Source: Prototheca cutis | Taxonomy: Eukaryota; Chlorophyta; Trebouxiophyceae; Chlorellales; Chlorellaceae | Reading direction: 5' to 3' | Length of the DNA stretch: 64,000 bases | NCBI GenBank assembly: GCA_002897115.2 | Contig: BCIH01000016.1 | Location: 5,168-69,167 of the forward strand | Translations under genes and position numbers: made by a program | Shown: positions 50,974-61,586 of the stretch, one piece after another | How the letters are laid out: each line of letters starts with the position of its first letter | How positions within the stretch are numbered: position 1 is the first letter of the stretch | Notes under the pieces: model-generated | The model's database searches: none | Seen by the model: only the letters and a program-made list of their open reading frames with translations | What the model was told of the DNA's origin: nothing

Positions 50974-53517
50974 TCAGGGAGCGGCAGCACCATTGAAGCC
51001 AGCCGCCTCGAGCGTCCTGGTGATAAACGTGCGAGACTGGTCCAGAATGGCGTCGCGCTCCTCGGCATCTTCACGCAGCTTTTCATTCTCCAGCTCCAGC
51101 TTCTCGATCCGAGCCAGCGCCTCCTCCAGCGTCATGGCAGACTTCTTCTGGGCCCCCGCACCATGGTGGCCTGTGTGGATGGTACGTGCACATCATGCGG
51201 GTGAGTAGGCGGGCTGCCAATGGCATGCCATTGAGTGCTTCTTTGCCGCCAAGCACAGCTGCGTGGAGCAGGCGTCCCAATCGCTGGCTGGCAAAGACGG
51301 TTTTCTTCCAGCCTGTGAGCCTGTCACAGTGGGATTCACATGCACCGGGGCCTCCGGGGCTCCAGCACCCAGCGCCCACCCAGATTGATTGGTGGAGAAA
51401 GTCAAGCACTCGACAAGACAAGCACCCTTCATCAAACAAACCACAAGGGCCAGCGGCCGCCACCCTCAACAACCCCCAGTGCAAAAATGACAGCGCCCAC
51501 ACACCGAGGGGCCAGAACGATCCATGGCTGGTTTGAGCGGCCTGCTTTGCATGCGCTGCCTGCTCCAAGCGCTCGATCTGGGACCGCAGGCGGCCTGCCT
51601 CGGCGTCCGCCCTGGCCGCGTCAGCCCTGGTCTCCGCCAGTGACTGCATGTGAGGATGACGATCGGGGTGAGTTGTCACGTACTCACCCCCTGCATTCGA
51701 TGCAGGGGTGCTGCTGCACAGGTGCTAGTGCCGCGTACACCGTAAGCAAACGCATGTGCCCGCCCNCCCNCNCCCNCCCCCCCCCAAAACACACACACAC
51801 ACACACACACAAAAGGCCTTGCCTTTGCTTGTGCGGTGACGAGCGTCTTCAGCTTTCCCAGCTCCTGGTCCACTTCCGAGGACGACAGCGTCGCTGACCC
51901 GGACGACAGCTGGAAGGTGGAAGAGCATGCATGCCAAGAAGCATTGTCATGGGGGCTGCTCCATTTCTGGGATCATTGTCACCAGACCCCCTATACCACA
52001 CCACCCGGCCGCCCCAAGCCCCCACGCACCTGTGCCTTGAGCTTCTCCAGCTCCGCTTCGCTGGCGGCGGCACGCTGGGCCGCCTGCTCACAAAACTGCA
52101 CACACGCGTGCGAATGGAGATGTGGGTCGTTCCTTCATTCCCCGGAGCCACAGCTTGTGTTGTGGTGAGTGCGCACGGGTTGCTGTCGTTGCTTAGCAAG
52201 CACCCAGAATCGGCACGGAGAGTGCCTCGTTCTCCCAACCCATCACCACACCTTGCCTCACACTCCCCCGCATCCTCTTCTGTTCGCCTGTCGACGACAC
52301 CCAAACAGAAAAAAGGCCTCAGCCTACCTCCATCTCTGCTTCGAGTTCCGACTCAAGGTAGGATACTTCGGCGGTGAGGCGGTTGACATCGCCGCCGCCC
52401 GTCGCGTTCTGCTCCAGCTCCTTGAGCCTCTGGGCCAGGCTCTGCAGCCCTCCCTCCGCCTCGGTCAGCAGCGCATTCGAAGCCTCAATCTCGCCCGCAT
52501 GGTCTCTGCGTGTTGGGGGGGTGTCGTGTCGCAGGAGAGGGTTGCTGCCTTCATCTTGGTTCATTGGTATGGTTGTCCTGCGTTCGTTGCATGCTGCCTG
52601 CAAAGACATACAAGTACAACGAAAACAAAAAAGAAAACTCACGCCTGGGCATCGCGCAGCTGCTGGACAGCTTCCTGTGCGGCGCGTTCGAGCGCGGTGA
52701 TGACGCTGGACTGTGCCTCGGCTTCTTCCTCGGCCTCACGCAGCTGCGCCATCGCCAACGCCAGCTGGCGCTCTGCGGCCTCTCGCGCCTCTCGCTGCTC
52801 GGTCAGCTGGGCCTCCAACCCCAGCCTCTGGCCCTCGACCGCGCCCTGGAGCTGGCGCTCCAGCTCGGCAGCCCGGGCACGGTGGTCATCCAGCTCGCGC
52901 CGGGCAGCCAGCAGCGCCGCGGCACGCGACTCCAGCTCCGCCACGACCGCTGCATGCTCCCGCGCCGCCTCGCCGGCCAGCCGGTTGGAAAGCGCGGCCT
53001 GGTCCGCCCACTCACGCACCACCGCGTCGCGCTGGGCCTGCAGTGCCTGCAACGCCGCCAGCTCGGCCTCGGCGGCAGCGGCGCGAGCCGTCGCCTCGAC
53101 CGTCGCGCCCTGCGCCTCGGCCAGCGCCACCTCCAGATCCACCCGCTCTGCCATGGCGGTGTCTGCAGTACCGTCTGTGGCTCTGCCGTCGGCAGCTGCC
53201 GTTTCTGCCTGCCTCCCAATGACCTCGGCGGCGAGCTCGTCTTCCAGCTCGGCGATGCAAGCACGCGCAGAGTCCAATTCCGCGGCAGCACGGCGGCGGG
53301 CCGAGGCGGCGGCCACGCCAGCAGCCGACAGCGCACGCTCGCTTTCCAGCGCGGCGCCGTTAGCCTGTCGCAGCCCGGCCGTCATTTCGCGCACCGCGGC
53401 CTCCAGCGCCGCCACCTGGTGCCGAAGTTTGTGCACCTCGGGCGGGACTGTGCCATCGGTGGCGGGAGGCTGCGCCGCCTTGGCAGCCGCCTCTGTGGGT
53501 CCAGCGGTCGCACTCAT
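50974..53517 (-). CDS. Ala/Glu-rich coiled-coil protein of unknown function
   Basis: Six exons (53517-52643, 52505-52328, 52095-52030, 51909-51823, 51643-51505, 51170-50974) keep phase and encode 513 aa; an in-frame ATG two codons upstream (53523) could also be used. The protein starts MSATAGPTEAAAKAAQP. Almost all of it is heptad-like helix rich in Ala, Glu, Leu, Arg and Gln (for example EVHKLRHQVAALEAAVREM, ARRELDDHRARAAELERQLQ, LARIEKLELENEKLREDAEE), ending in a short Gly/Ala tail (AAGFNGAAAP). No catalytic, membrane or signal motif is visible. A golgin, kinetochore or cytoskeletal structural role is possible, but I do not recognise the family. One intron (51822-51644) appears to use a GC donor. 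Confidence 0.88.
51761..51810 (+). repeat. C-rich tract with four single Ns, then (AC)n, in coiled-coil gene intron
   Basis: The C-rich tract has Ns at 51766, 51770, 51772 and 51776, then AC repeats. It lies wholly in the intron 51822-51644. Confidence 0.9.
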
Positions 53518-53781
53518 GACCATGCGCTGCTGCCGTGCAACGACAGAATGTCGGCGATCCGCGGCCGTCGAAAAAATGAGGAACCGGGTTGGGCCTCGGG
53601 CTCGGATTCGGGGCCCAGCCCAGGCAGTCCCAGCCCCTGGGACAGGCGTTGTACACACCCCTGCGGCCCGTGCACCAGTGGACGCCATGGCGTGCATATG
53701 TGTGCGCCACGCCGGTGCCGCCGACACGAAAGACGGATGCAGCGCGCCAAACAGCGGCAAGCCAAAAGTAGACAACCGTGC

Positions 53782-54586
53782 TCAGCCCTCGCGCCACTGA
53801 GCTGCACAGGAGACGCACTTGAAGAACAGAGTGGCGGGCTCGTCGGCTGACCGGATCTGGATTTCCATAAAGTACGCCTGGTGGTAGCTGCACTTGGGAC
53901 AGGTCGCTGCAAGGAACGTAGGCCGAACAAGGGGAGATGATGGCTTGAGTGGATGGTGGGGTTGATGTCGCGTCCTCTGACACGGTGTTCTTCTGCATGC
54001 CACGGTTTCGGACAAAGTTCCTCCCCCAATCACCACCACGACCATTCTCCATCACTCGCTCCAGTACGATCTCGGCACACAAACCCCTTCTCCCTTTCTT
54101 TTCTCGCGCGCACCGTCTGTCTTCTGCACGTTTGCCCACGCCTCCTCGCCTCCAAGGACGTCGTCCACCTCCTTTTTCTTCAGCGCCACAACCTTGACCA
54201 GCTGCACGTGGGAGCAAACATGCTACGGTGAGCGTGGGCTGAAGAGCAACAAGGGGACCCGGCATGTGGTGGAGAAGCCGCCACATGCCGGGCCAAACCT
54301 GCCTCCCAGGAGCACGGCGACCAACCTGGCGGTCGAGGGTGTAGATGTAGGGACAAGCCTTGCAAGTCAGCGAATTCTCGCCATTCACAAGCTCAACTGC
54401 AGTTGTAGGGGTTGCAGTGAAGCCGTTGTTCTAGCCCTGCGCGCGGAATCTACCGCCCTTGTTCGAACGGCCTCGACGTGATGCCCCGCCCGGCCAAACG
54501 TCCTGCGGCCCCTACACGCCCCTTTGCCAAACCATGCCGATACCTTGAAGCAAGTTGCCGCAAGTCGGGCAAAAAGTCAGCGACAT
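53782..54586 (-). CDS. POLR3K: RNA polymerase III subunit RPC11 (POLR3K)
   Basis: This small Pol III subunit is needed for termination, RNA cleavage and reinitiation; it is related to TFIIS. Four exons (54586-54544, 54396-54326, 54201-54114, 53906-53782) keep phase and encode 108 aa, the same length as the human protein. The N-terminal zinc ribbon is MSLTFCPTCGNLLQ plus CKACPYIYTLDRQ. The linker KKKEVDDVLGGEEAWANVQK is highly typical. The C-terminal TFIIS-like ribbon CPKC...CVSC contains the acidic hairpin motif RSADEP needed for stimulated cleavage. The first exon is only 43 nt. It is divergent from the CG-1 gene. Confidence 0.97.
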
Positions 54587-55266
54587 GGATGTGACTGGTC
54601 TGCGAATTGTGCATGGAGGCACCGGGGCCCAACACTGAAGTGCCACAGGGCCCCTCATCGCCCACCCACGAGATTTGTGGGACCCCTGCGTTTCGCCCCA
54701 TGCAGAGTCTCACCCCCTAATTCTCACTTCGCCATCAGCGCGCCCCGATAACTCTTGCGCAATGGGTATTACGCTGCATTTTGTGGTCTTGAACGTTCTG
54801 TCTTGCTTCCACGGCTGCTGACGGTGGTGTGGATGACCTCCAACTTCTGAGCAGTGGAGCGAATTCGGTGCCTTCTGTTGTTTGGCGCCCTCGAACGCTG
54901 CTCTCAGCACACTCTTAATACAATTTATATTGCGTGAATAGCTTCCGTTTCCTCAAATCATAAGTCACGCTTGCTGGCTCTTGGTCCAGTGGTCGGGTCA
55001 GGACCTCGGTCCTTAATCCCACTTAGATCTGCTAAATGTGATGGCTGCAGTGCAAGTGCACGCACACGTTGAATAGTCCAGCATGGGCGCAATCTTATGA
55101 CAGGCAGGCGAATCCGAACTCGTCTGTGGACTTGCAGTCCACCACTTGGGTACGTCATCCGGAAGTCGCCTGAGGAGCTGCGCGTGCGCAGCTGCCGACA
55201 ATAATCCTGCGCACAAACTCGGGCACCGCGCGAGCAGCACATTTTATTTTGCACAGTATTTTAGCC
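54587..55266. promoter_or_regulatory. Divergent promoter region, POLR3K / CG-1 gene
   Basis: The 680 bp between divergent starts contain an AT-rich stretch at 54910-54965 (tacaatttatattgcgtg) that is unusual for this GC-rich region and may be core promoter. No coding exon or RNA gene was recognised. Confidence 0.5.
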
Positions 55267-56894
55267 ATGGCTGCAGTGTGTCTTTCGACGCTTGTGAACG
55301 AGCTTCCCCCCTTCGCCAGGGGCATAGCTTCCGCGACCGGCTTCCCAGGTGCTGAAGACTATGCGGGGATAGAGTGGCTCCTGCAGCATGCCCCAAGCTA
55401 CCTTGTGAGCGTCAATGTGATTCCTCGACCCGTTGGTGAGACAACTGTGCAGGGGGGGAGGGGTGCGCGATGGCCGGTCATGAGGTTGTACCGTGCACAT
55501 GCTCCCTCTGAAACCCTGGCGCCGCGTCCGATCGTGCCACTGCGCAGGTCGGTACCTGATCGATGAAGCTGTGTGCGGCGTCACCGATGATGTGGAATGG
55601 GCAAACGCTGGAAAGAAAGGTTTGTTGCTGGATCTGGTAGGGAGTCGGCAAACCACCACCCCAGCTCCGCGCCAGCCCTCGCACGATGGGACTGCGGCAG
55701 CACCATCGGGGATCCATATCGAACCCTCTTCAGGGAAGATCCCCCCCAAGCCCACCATCCACAAGCCCACTCCCAAACACGCCCCCAAGCCCCACAAATC
55801 CCCACAACGAAACTCTCTCTCTCTAGCCCATGTCCGCCGCACCTCCCCTCTGGGAGTGGGGCGGGCGAAAGCCGCAGGGGCCGAGACATAACGGCGCGGT
55901 CGCCGACCATCCAAGACTTCAAGGCATCGACCGATGACGCATCCACGACATGCAGACACGAACAGCAATGCACCGAAGAGTTGCGGGCGTGCGGCAGACA
56001 TCCGGACAGCGGCACCTCGGCATCGGGAGCCAAGGGAGACGTCTCGACCACCCACAACCCCACACCACACCACACCACACCACACCACACCCTCGATGGG
56101 TCCCAAACAAGCCTACCCCACACGTCCACCAACCCAAGGGCCCACCTGGAACCTAACATGATCAGAAACAACTAACGCCTCCCCCTCTTCCCCCCTTGTT
56201 CCTGTGCATCGATGCAGCGTCACACACTCGGCTGCGTCACTGCAACCTGGATGTCTACTACTCCCACGCGCCGCACGTGGTGCAGCCCGGCGGCCAGACC
56301 CTGCAGCGGCGGTGCTACCGCCTGCAGGCCCACCACTCCACGCGCGTGCTGGTGGTGTACGCATTTGCCACGTCCAAGCGCCGGCCCGCGCTGCCGCCGG
56401 CGGCTGCGTTCGACGGGGTAACCCCGCCGCCCGCCCAGCGCGCGCGGAGAGCACTGTCGGGCGACGCCGTCGCGGCCGAGAACGAGAGCCTGCGGTTGCA
56501 GGTCAGGGAGCTGGAGGTCCAGCTCCGCAGCACGCTGGCCAGGCTGTCGCACCTGGAGTACCAGCTGGCGGCGGCAGGACTCAGGATCGGGGCCGCGTCG
56601 GCGTCGCTCGCCGACGACGGCCACCAGCAGGTCTGTAGTTCGCACGGCGGCGGTGCCGACGGCTTGGTTACCGCACCTGGCACCCAAGCCATGGCCCAGG
56701 CCGATGCGCTTGCCGCGGCGACGGTTCGGGCGGCGGAGGTCGAGTCCGAGGGCACCTCATTTGATCGCCACGTGTCACGGTCGGCGAGCAGCGTGCTGGA
56801 GGGCGTGGAAGTTGTGCAACAGCTGGCGCAGCCCCACATCCACGTTGCGGGGGCCGCCAGCGAGTACGCGATAGACTGGTTCCTGCTGGAGTGA
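55267..56894 (+). CDS. Short CG-1 domain (CAMTA-type) protein with coiled coil
   Basis: Three exons (55267-55435, 55548-55619, 56218-56894) keep phase and encode 305 aa. Joined, they read like the CG-1 DNA-binding domain of calmodulin-binding transcription activators: IEWLLQHAPSYLVSVNVIPR, GRYLIDEAVCGVTDDVEWAN, GKKASHTRLRHCNLDVYYSH and TLQRRCYRLQAHHSTRVLVV, corresponding to the family's DGHNW, DVLHCYYAHG and FQRRCYWML...VLVHY regions. A leucine-heptad coiled coil follows (ENESLRLQVRELEVQLRSTL), then an Ala-rich tail ending YAIDWFLLE. The TIG domain, ankyrin repeats and IQ motifs of full CAMTAs are absent. A nuclear DNA-binding role is inferred; the CG-1 match is by eye and divergent. An extra 5' exon cannot be excluded. 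Confidence 0.72.
56060..56091 (+). repeat. (CCACA)n pentanucleotide repeat in CG-1 gene intron
   Basis: About six tandem ccaca units lie in intron 2 of the CG-1 gene. Confidence 0.9.
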
Positions 56895-57687
56895 CGTTGG
56901 CTGGCTCGGGGAGATTTCCATGACCACGGACATTTCCACCACTGGACGCCACCCTCCCCCCCAGCACAGGGGGCCTGGGTCACCCAAACGCGCCATCATT
57001 CCTTACCCTCTTTACATCTCATTCTGATTACTTGATTCGTTCCTTCCCCCCAACAACGCGGACAACAAAAACCAAATGTGCTGCGTGGGTGCACAGGCCC
57101 CACTCACGATGATGCTTGCTCGCCGTGAGGACCCATGTGTCAAACAATTGGGCAATGAAGTTTTCTTACTGATAAATTCTGCGAATGCATCTAATTGGGT
57201 GATGCAGGGAGGGGGTGGGGTCCCACGGGCAGCTTCTTCGTTCGACGATCGACGGGGATTTCAGGGAACTAGTCCATCCAGGGACCTAGTCCAGACCCCT
57301 ACAGGGGTGCCCCACGATGGTAGCACCACCTGAACATGGACGCCATCTTTGCCTTCATTGAGAGTTGGGAGGCCCGGGTTTTCCAGACCTGGGTGGCTCG
57401 GCCGCTTCCACGCCGCAACTCCGCGCCAAGTCAGACCGGCCGAGCGTGCATCCACATGGGGCATGGAGTCATGCGATGCCACAATCCGCACGAACCAGGC
57501 GTGACTGTCGCACCCACTCCCAGGATCTCATCGCATGCAAGCACATGCCCCGGCCCAACAAAGAGCAGCCAGCTGCCCTCCAGCTTCCCTGGGAATCCGG
57601 GGGAGCTACTCCGTAGCTGCGCACCTGTTCAGACGGATCTTGGGCGGCCTTGGATCCAGCGACGCGCAACCTGCGGACGTGAAATGG
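56895..57687. other. 3' flank of CG-1 gene; no recognised gene
   Basis: About 790 bp follow the CG-1 stop. A plus-strand open frame at 57336-57836 (166 codons, starting MDAIFAFIESWEARV) has no recognised domain and runs into the duplicated segment. Its Pro/Ser/Thr-rich, biased content argues against a conserved protein. Confidence 0.4.
57211..57250 (+). repeat. Short diverged repeat, copy A
   Basis: A segment containing cacgggcagcttcttcgttc resembles 60263-60303 (ccgcgggcagcttcctgcgt followed by tcgacgg). The copies share most positions but carry several mismatches and a small indel. They may be remnants of a dispersed element. Confidence 0.4.
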
Positions 57688-58319
57688 TGATCCCGAAGGA
57701 GCTTGCAACGGACAAGGTTTGCTGGAGCGACTACGGAGGCGACATCACACCGCCCGCGCGACCGATGGCCCCCACGCCAAGGAGTCATCCCCCACGCTGC
57801 TTTCTGTTCCCTCGCGCACACATACACACCGAGTAAATGCCCGACTGGTCAACCAGGAATTCCTATCGCACATGCACCTGGCCAGAACGGATCCGAAGGG
57901 TGGGTTGCACCCGTCGTCGGCTCGGGCCTATTTTGTGGCTGCCCCGGTCGATGAGGACGCAACAGAGGCGACCGGATTCCCAGATGCTTTGGTGTGCACT
58001 TGGTCCGGTCGAAAGTATTGTTCAAAAAGGGCAGAGAACGAGGAGCGCAACCGATCATGTACTGCTGCCCAGCTTACGATAGATCCGAAAGGCTTCGGGT
58101 TCCAATGCTCCCCAGTGACAAGTTGGTGATGCATCAGACCATGGCACCTGCGAAAAACAGCGATGGGGACATCGATCCGGCGCGGAACATATGGTACGTG
58201 GCAACGAGGTTACTCATGCCAGGCCGCCTCCATTTTCGAAACCGTTCGACTCAGAGCACAGAGAAGACTGATTGTTGTGTGCTCACCACGCTAGTAGCTT
58301 GTTACACAGGATGCAAGGC
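57688..58319 (+). repeat. 632-bp direct repeat, copy 1 (left of N gap)
   Basis: This segment, from tgatcccgaagg to atgcaaggc, is repeated at 58420-59051 with an offset of exactly 732 bp. All six-frame translations compared are identical. It abuts the 100-N gap on its right, the typical signature of two contig ends that overlap and were scaffolded rather than merged. Confidence 0.95.
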
Positions 58320-58419
58320 NNNNNNNNNNNNNNNNNNNNNNNNNNNNNNNNNNNNNNNNNNNNNNNNNNNNNNNNNNNNNNNNNNNNNNNNNNNNNNNNN
58401 NNNNNNNNNNNNNNNNNNN
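58320..58419. other. Assembly gap (100 N)
   Basis: A run of exactly 100 Ns, the usual arbitrary length for a gap of unknown size. Confidence 0.97.
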
Positions 58420-59051
58420 TGATCCCGAAGGAGCTTGCAACGGACAAGGTTTGCTGGAGCGACTACGGAGGCGACATCACACCGCCCGCGCGACCGATGG
58501 CCCCCACGCCAAGGAGTCATCCCCCACGCTGCTTTCTGTTCCCTCGCGCACACATACACACCGAGTAAATGCCCGACTGGTCAACCAGGAATTCCTATCG
58601 CACATGCACCTGGCCAGAACGGATCCGAAGGGTGGGTTGCACCCGTCGTCGGCTCGGGCCTATTTTGTGGCTGCCCCGGTCGATGAGGACGCAACAGAGG
58701 CGACCGGATTCCCAGATGCTTTGGTGTGCACTTGGTCCGGTCGAAAGTATTGTTCAAAAAGGGCAGAGAACGAGGAGCGCAACCGATCATGTACTGCTGC
58801 CCAGCTTACGATAGATCCGAAAGGCTTCGGGTTCCAATGCTCCCCAGTGACAAGTTGGTGATGCATCAGACCATGGCACCTGCGAAAAACAGCGATGGGG
58901 ACATCGATCCGGCGCGGAACATATGGTACGTGGCAACGAGGTTACTCATGCCAGGCCGCCTCCATTTTCGAAACCGTTCGACTCAGAGCACAGAGAAGAC
59001 TGATTGTTGTGTGCTCACCACGCTAGTAGCTTGTTACACAGGATGCAAGGC
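58420..59051 (+). repeat. 632-bp direct repeat, copy 2 (right of N gap)
   Basis: Second copy of the segment at 57688-58319, beginning immediately after the gap and continuing into unique sequence at 59052. An open frame at 58726-59178 continues past the repeat, but no protein family was recognised in it. Confidence 0.95.
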
Positions 59052-59515
59052 ATGTATTGTAGAAGTGATCTCCCCCCTGTATGAAGCTGGGGAAAGGGGT
59101 CTGGTAGTGTGGGGAATGCTGCCGTGTGATCCATGGTGTGATCTTCTGGGATGGGAAGGTAAGCCCAGTGCGGCGTAGGTGCGGGAAACGTGACTGGACA
59201 GAAAAAGGGGGAGGGTCGTGTATGGCCTGGGGCTTGGAGAAATGTTGACTGGAGTCCGGGTTGCACGTGCAACGCAGATCCCCAGACGGGTGGCCGCTGG
59301 ATCAGCATCCGCCAGCGCCGGCCCAACACATGCTATGCCGAGCAGGAGCCACCACAATGCAATGCACCACTGTGGTCAGGTTCCGGGGCAGAGCCATTGA
59401 CAGCNAGCTGGTCTGCCTGACTCCAGGCGCAGAAACCCAAGNCGAAGACGAACCTAGAGACTGCNNCCCAGGCCCGTCGGCACCCGGTGGATGAGAAGAT
59501 CATCAATGTGGTGCC

Positions 59516-59914
59516 ATGTGGAGAAATGTCCAGACATGTCTGGGCAGCATGCCTCTTCAAATTGTTTGCGACATGGTGGATTATATCCCCGTGGATACGT
59601 TCCACGTTCTGACGGCGGAGTTGGACGCGGAGGGGTTTCTGACGGAGCTCCCTAAATACCAGGCAGCGGGTGCAGGAAGCGACACAAGTCACGGCTGGAA
59701 CGGGCCCGCAAAAAGACCAAAAGGGCCCCAGTGGGACCTGGTTCAACAACGGAGCCCAAACAAACGGCGGCCCGCGCACTGTCCATTGTGGACCTTGATG
59801 CTGGCGTCCAGACTGAGCTGCCAACAAGCCATTGACTTCTCACTGCTTCCATTGATTTTGACTAGGCACCACTTAATATGGATATGTAGGCATGGTTGGG
59901 AGGCTGTCTTGTAG
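59516..59914 (+). CDS. Unrecognised open frame, possible exon
   Basis: A 132-codon plus-strand frame starts MWRNVQTCLGSMPLQIVCDM and includes DMVDYIPVDTFHVLTAELDA. The first half has balanced, protein-like composition; the second half looks non-coding. It could be one exon of an unresolved gene between 57.7 and 60 kb. No domain, targeting signal or membrane segment was recognised. Low confidence that it is expressed. Confidence 0.25.
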   Translation: MWRNVQTCLGSMPLQIVCDMVDYIPVDTFHVLTAELDAEGFLTELPKYQAAGAGSDTSHGWNGPAKRPKGPQWDLVQQRSPNKRRPAHCPLWTLMLASRLSCQQAIDFSLLPLILTRHHLIWICRHGWEAVL

Positions 59915-61586
59915 GAACCCCCCCCCTCCGAAGCTTGTTCAGAGGGTCCAGGCTGAGTGTGACCCAGCCCCCCCCTGCCAAGCTTCAGCCGTCACGGACA
60001 AGGACCTCAGGCGGCCTGCCGGGAAACCTAAGCAATTGCACATATACAGCACCAAATTGTGCAATATATGATATAAGAAGGTCTATCATACTTATTTCTG
60101 TAGCTAACAAGCGCTGCGCGGGCCTGTACGCGCCGTCTAGTGGGTGCGACCTCCACGGCTGCGCCCCTCGCGAACTTCGAAGAGTGATTGCCCGCAAGTA
60201 TGCTTCGCTCTGGCGGGGTACTGTTCATGCACTGTTGTCTGGGTGTCGATTAAGCATTTTTGTGGGGCGGGGGTTCCGCGGGCAGCTTCCTGCGTTCGAC
60301 GGTCCGGGATGTTGGCCCGGGGGTCGTTCGAGTCGGTCCCGCGCTCTCGCAGCACCAACCCCCCCTTGGCCATGCCGACCTTCGATGCAACGATCGTGGG
60401 GAATGATTCCAGTGCGTGGGGGAGTCCAACTTCGTTTCGCATTGAATATTCACTCTTTGAATGCTCTGCCACCGGCCAGACTCATGGCTGGATTGCGCTC
60501 ATAGGAGCTCGGCGCAGGACCCACACCGAACCCGCCGCTGAGAGGTGTCGCTGCCCGGGCCAGCGCGGCTCCAAGAGGCGATCTCTGGCGTCCATCAACG
60601 TCAACTCTATTGCATTGGAGAATACAGTGGCGTCTATGCTCAGCGGAAGCTCAGGCAATGCAGCGGAGCCCCGTGCCTGATACGGTTAGCATGGACCGGC
60701 TCAGCCACACCCGAGGTACGTTAGGCGCAGGGCAGGCCGGGGAATTTTGGGTGCCACTTTCAGGGTTGGTGCATCTCCCTATTATTTTCACAATGATCTC
60801 GGGCCCCTGTCGGGGCGTCCCGAGCCCGGGCTCCAGGTGGTTGTTGGCATGCCGTTTGAGATGGATCTCCCAATCGACCTCCGTGTCACCGGCCCGCTCC
60901 CCCATCGGTCTTCCAACGCGTTTTTTTGTACATGCGCCGCTGGCAAATCGGCCTACTTGAGAGCCGCGCTGCCTCCCCTTTTGGTCCTCCGAGCATCTCA
61001 TCCATTCTCTTTGTTCCCCTAGTGAGTTTGCTTGATCGACAAACTTGCCGAGATCAGCTTCGGTCGTACCCCCTGGGCTGATTCTTGGACGATCCCACCG
61101 TTGTGTCAGGGGTGCCTTTTCCAAGGGTCCCACAACACCTCGTGTCGTGTGTCGTCTCTCGATCCGCCCATTTTCTGGCTCTAGAAACTTGATTTGAGCC
61201 TTTATGGATTGAATCCTTGCACCCGGTTGCACTTTTTCTGCCCCGGTGGGCACCGGCGGTGCCGTCCCTGCGTGTGGACGACGCACCCAATCCGCGCCGC
61301 ACCCAATCTCCTCTCGAAACGGTGCACACCCTTTGGATATTTTATAAATGTGGTTTGGGAGGGGGATTTACCTGCGAGTTGGGCTCTCCATGATCGTCTT
61401 CCCGTGTTGGGTCCATTGACGGCCGTTCCTTTGGGTGGCTGGTAGTTGCGGCAAGACCTCCCCCTCCCTGGCACCGGGTGTTCACCCAGGGCGTCCAGCT
61501 TCCCCCCAACCCGCACACAACGTCCCCGCGACCAAACCCCGATCCATCGCTCTAATCCTTTTTATTCTGCCCCAACCACCGCAGGC
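59915..61586. other. Gene-poor region upstream of the kinase
   Basis: About 1.7 kb without a recognisable gene. Short open frames on both strands (for example 60144-60680 plus, 60651-61286 minus) overlap each other and have no family signature. AT-rich pieces occur at 60040-60110. The last few hundred bases should include the kinase promoter. A short diverged repeat is described separately. Confidence 0.45.
60263..60303 (+). repeat. Short diverged repeat, copy B
   Basis: Partner of the segment at 57211-57250; same orientation, about 3 kb downstream, within gene-poor sequence. Confidence 0.4.

Noticed and set aside
52510..53850. 446-codon and other long plus-strand frames
   Set aside because: Antisense shadows of the GC-rich coiled-coil exon; composition is biased and the minus-strand frame has consistent splice phases.
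57336..59178. Retrotransposon or transposase gene
   Set aside because: No reverse transcriptase, integrase or DDE motif in any frame; the repeated frames are explained by the duplicated contig end.
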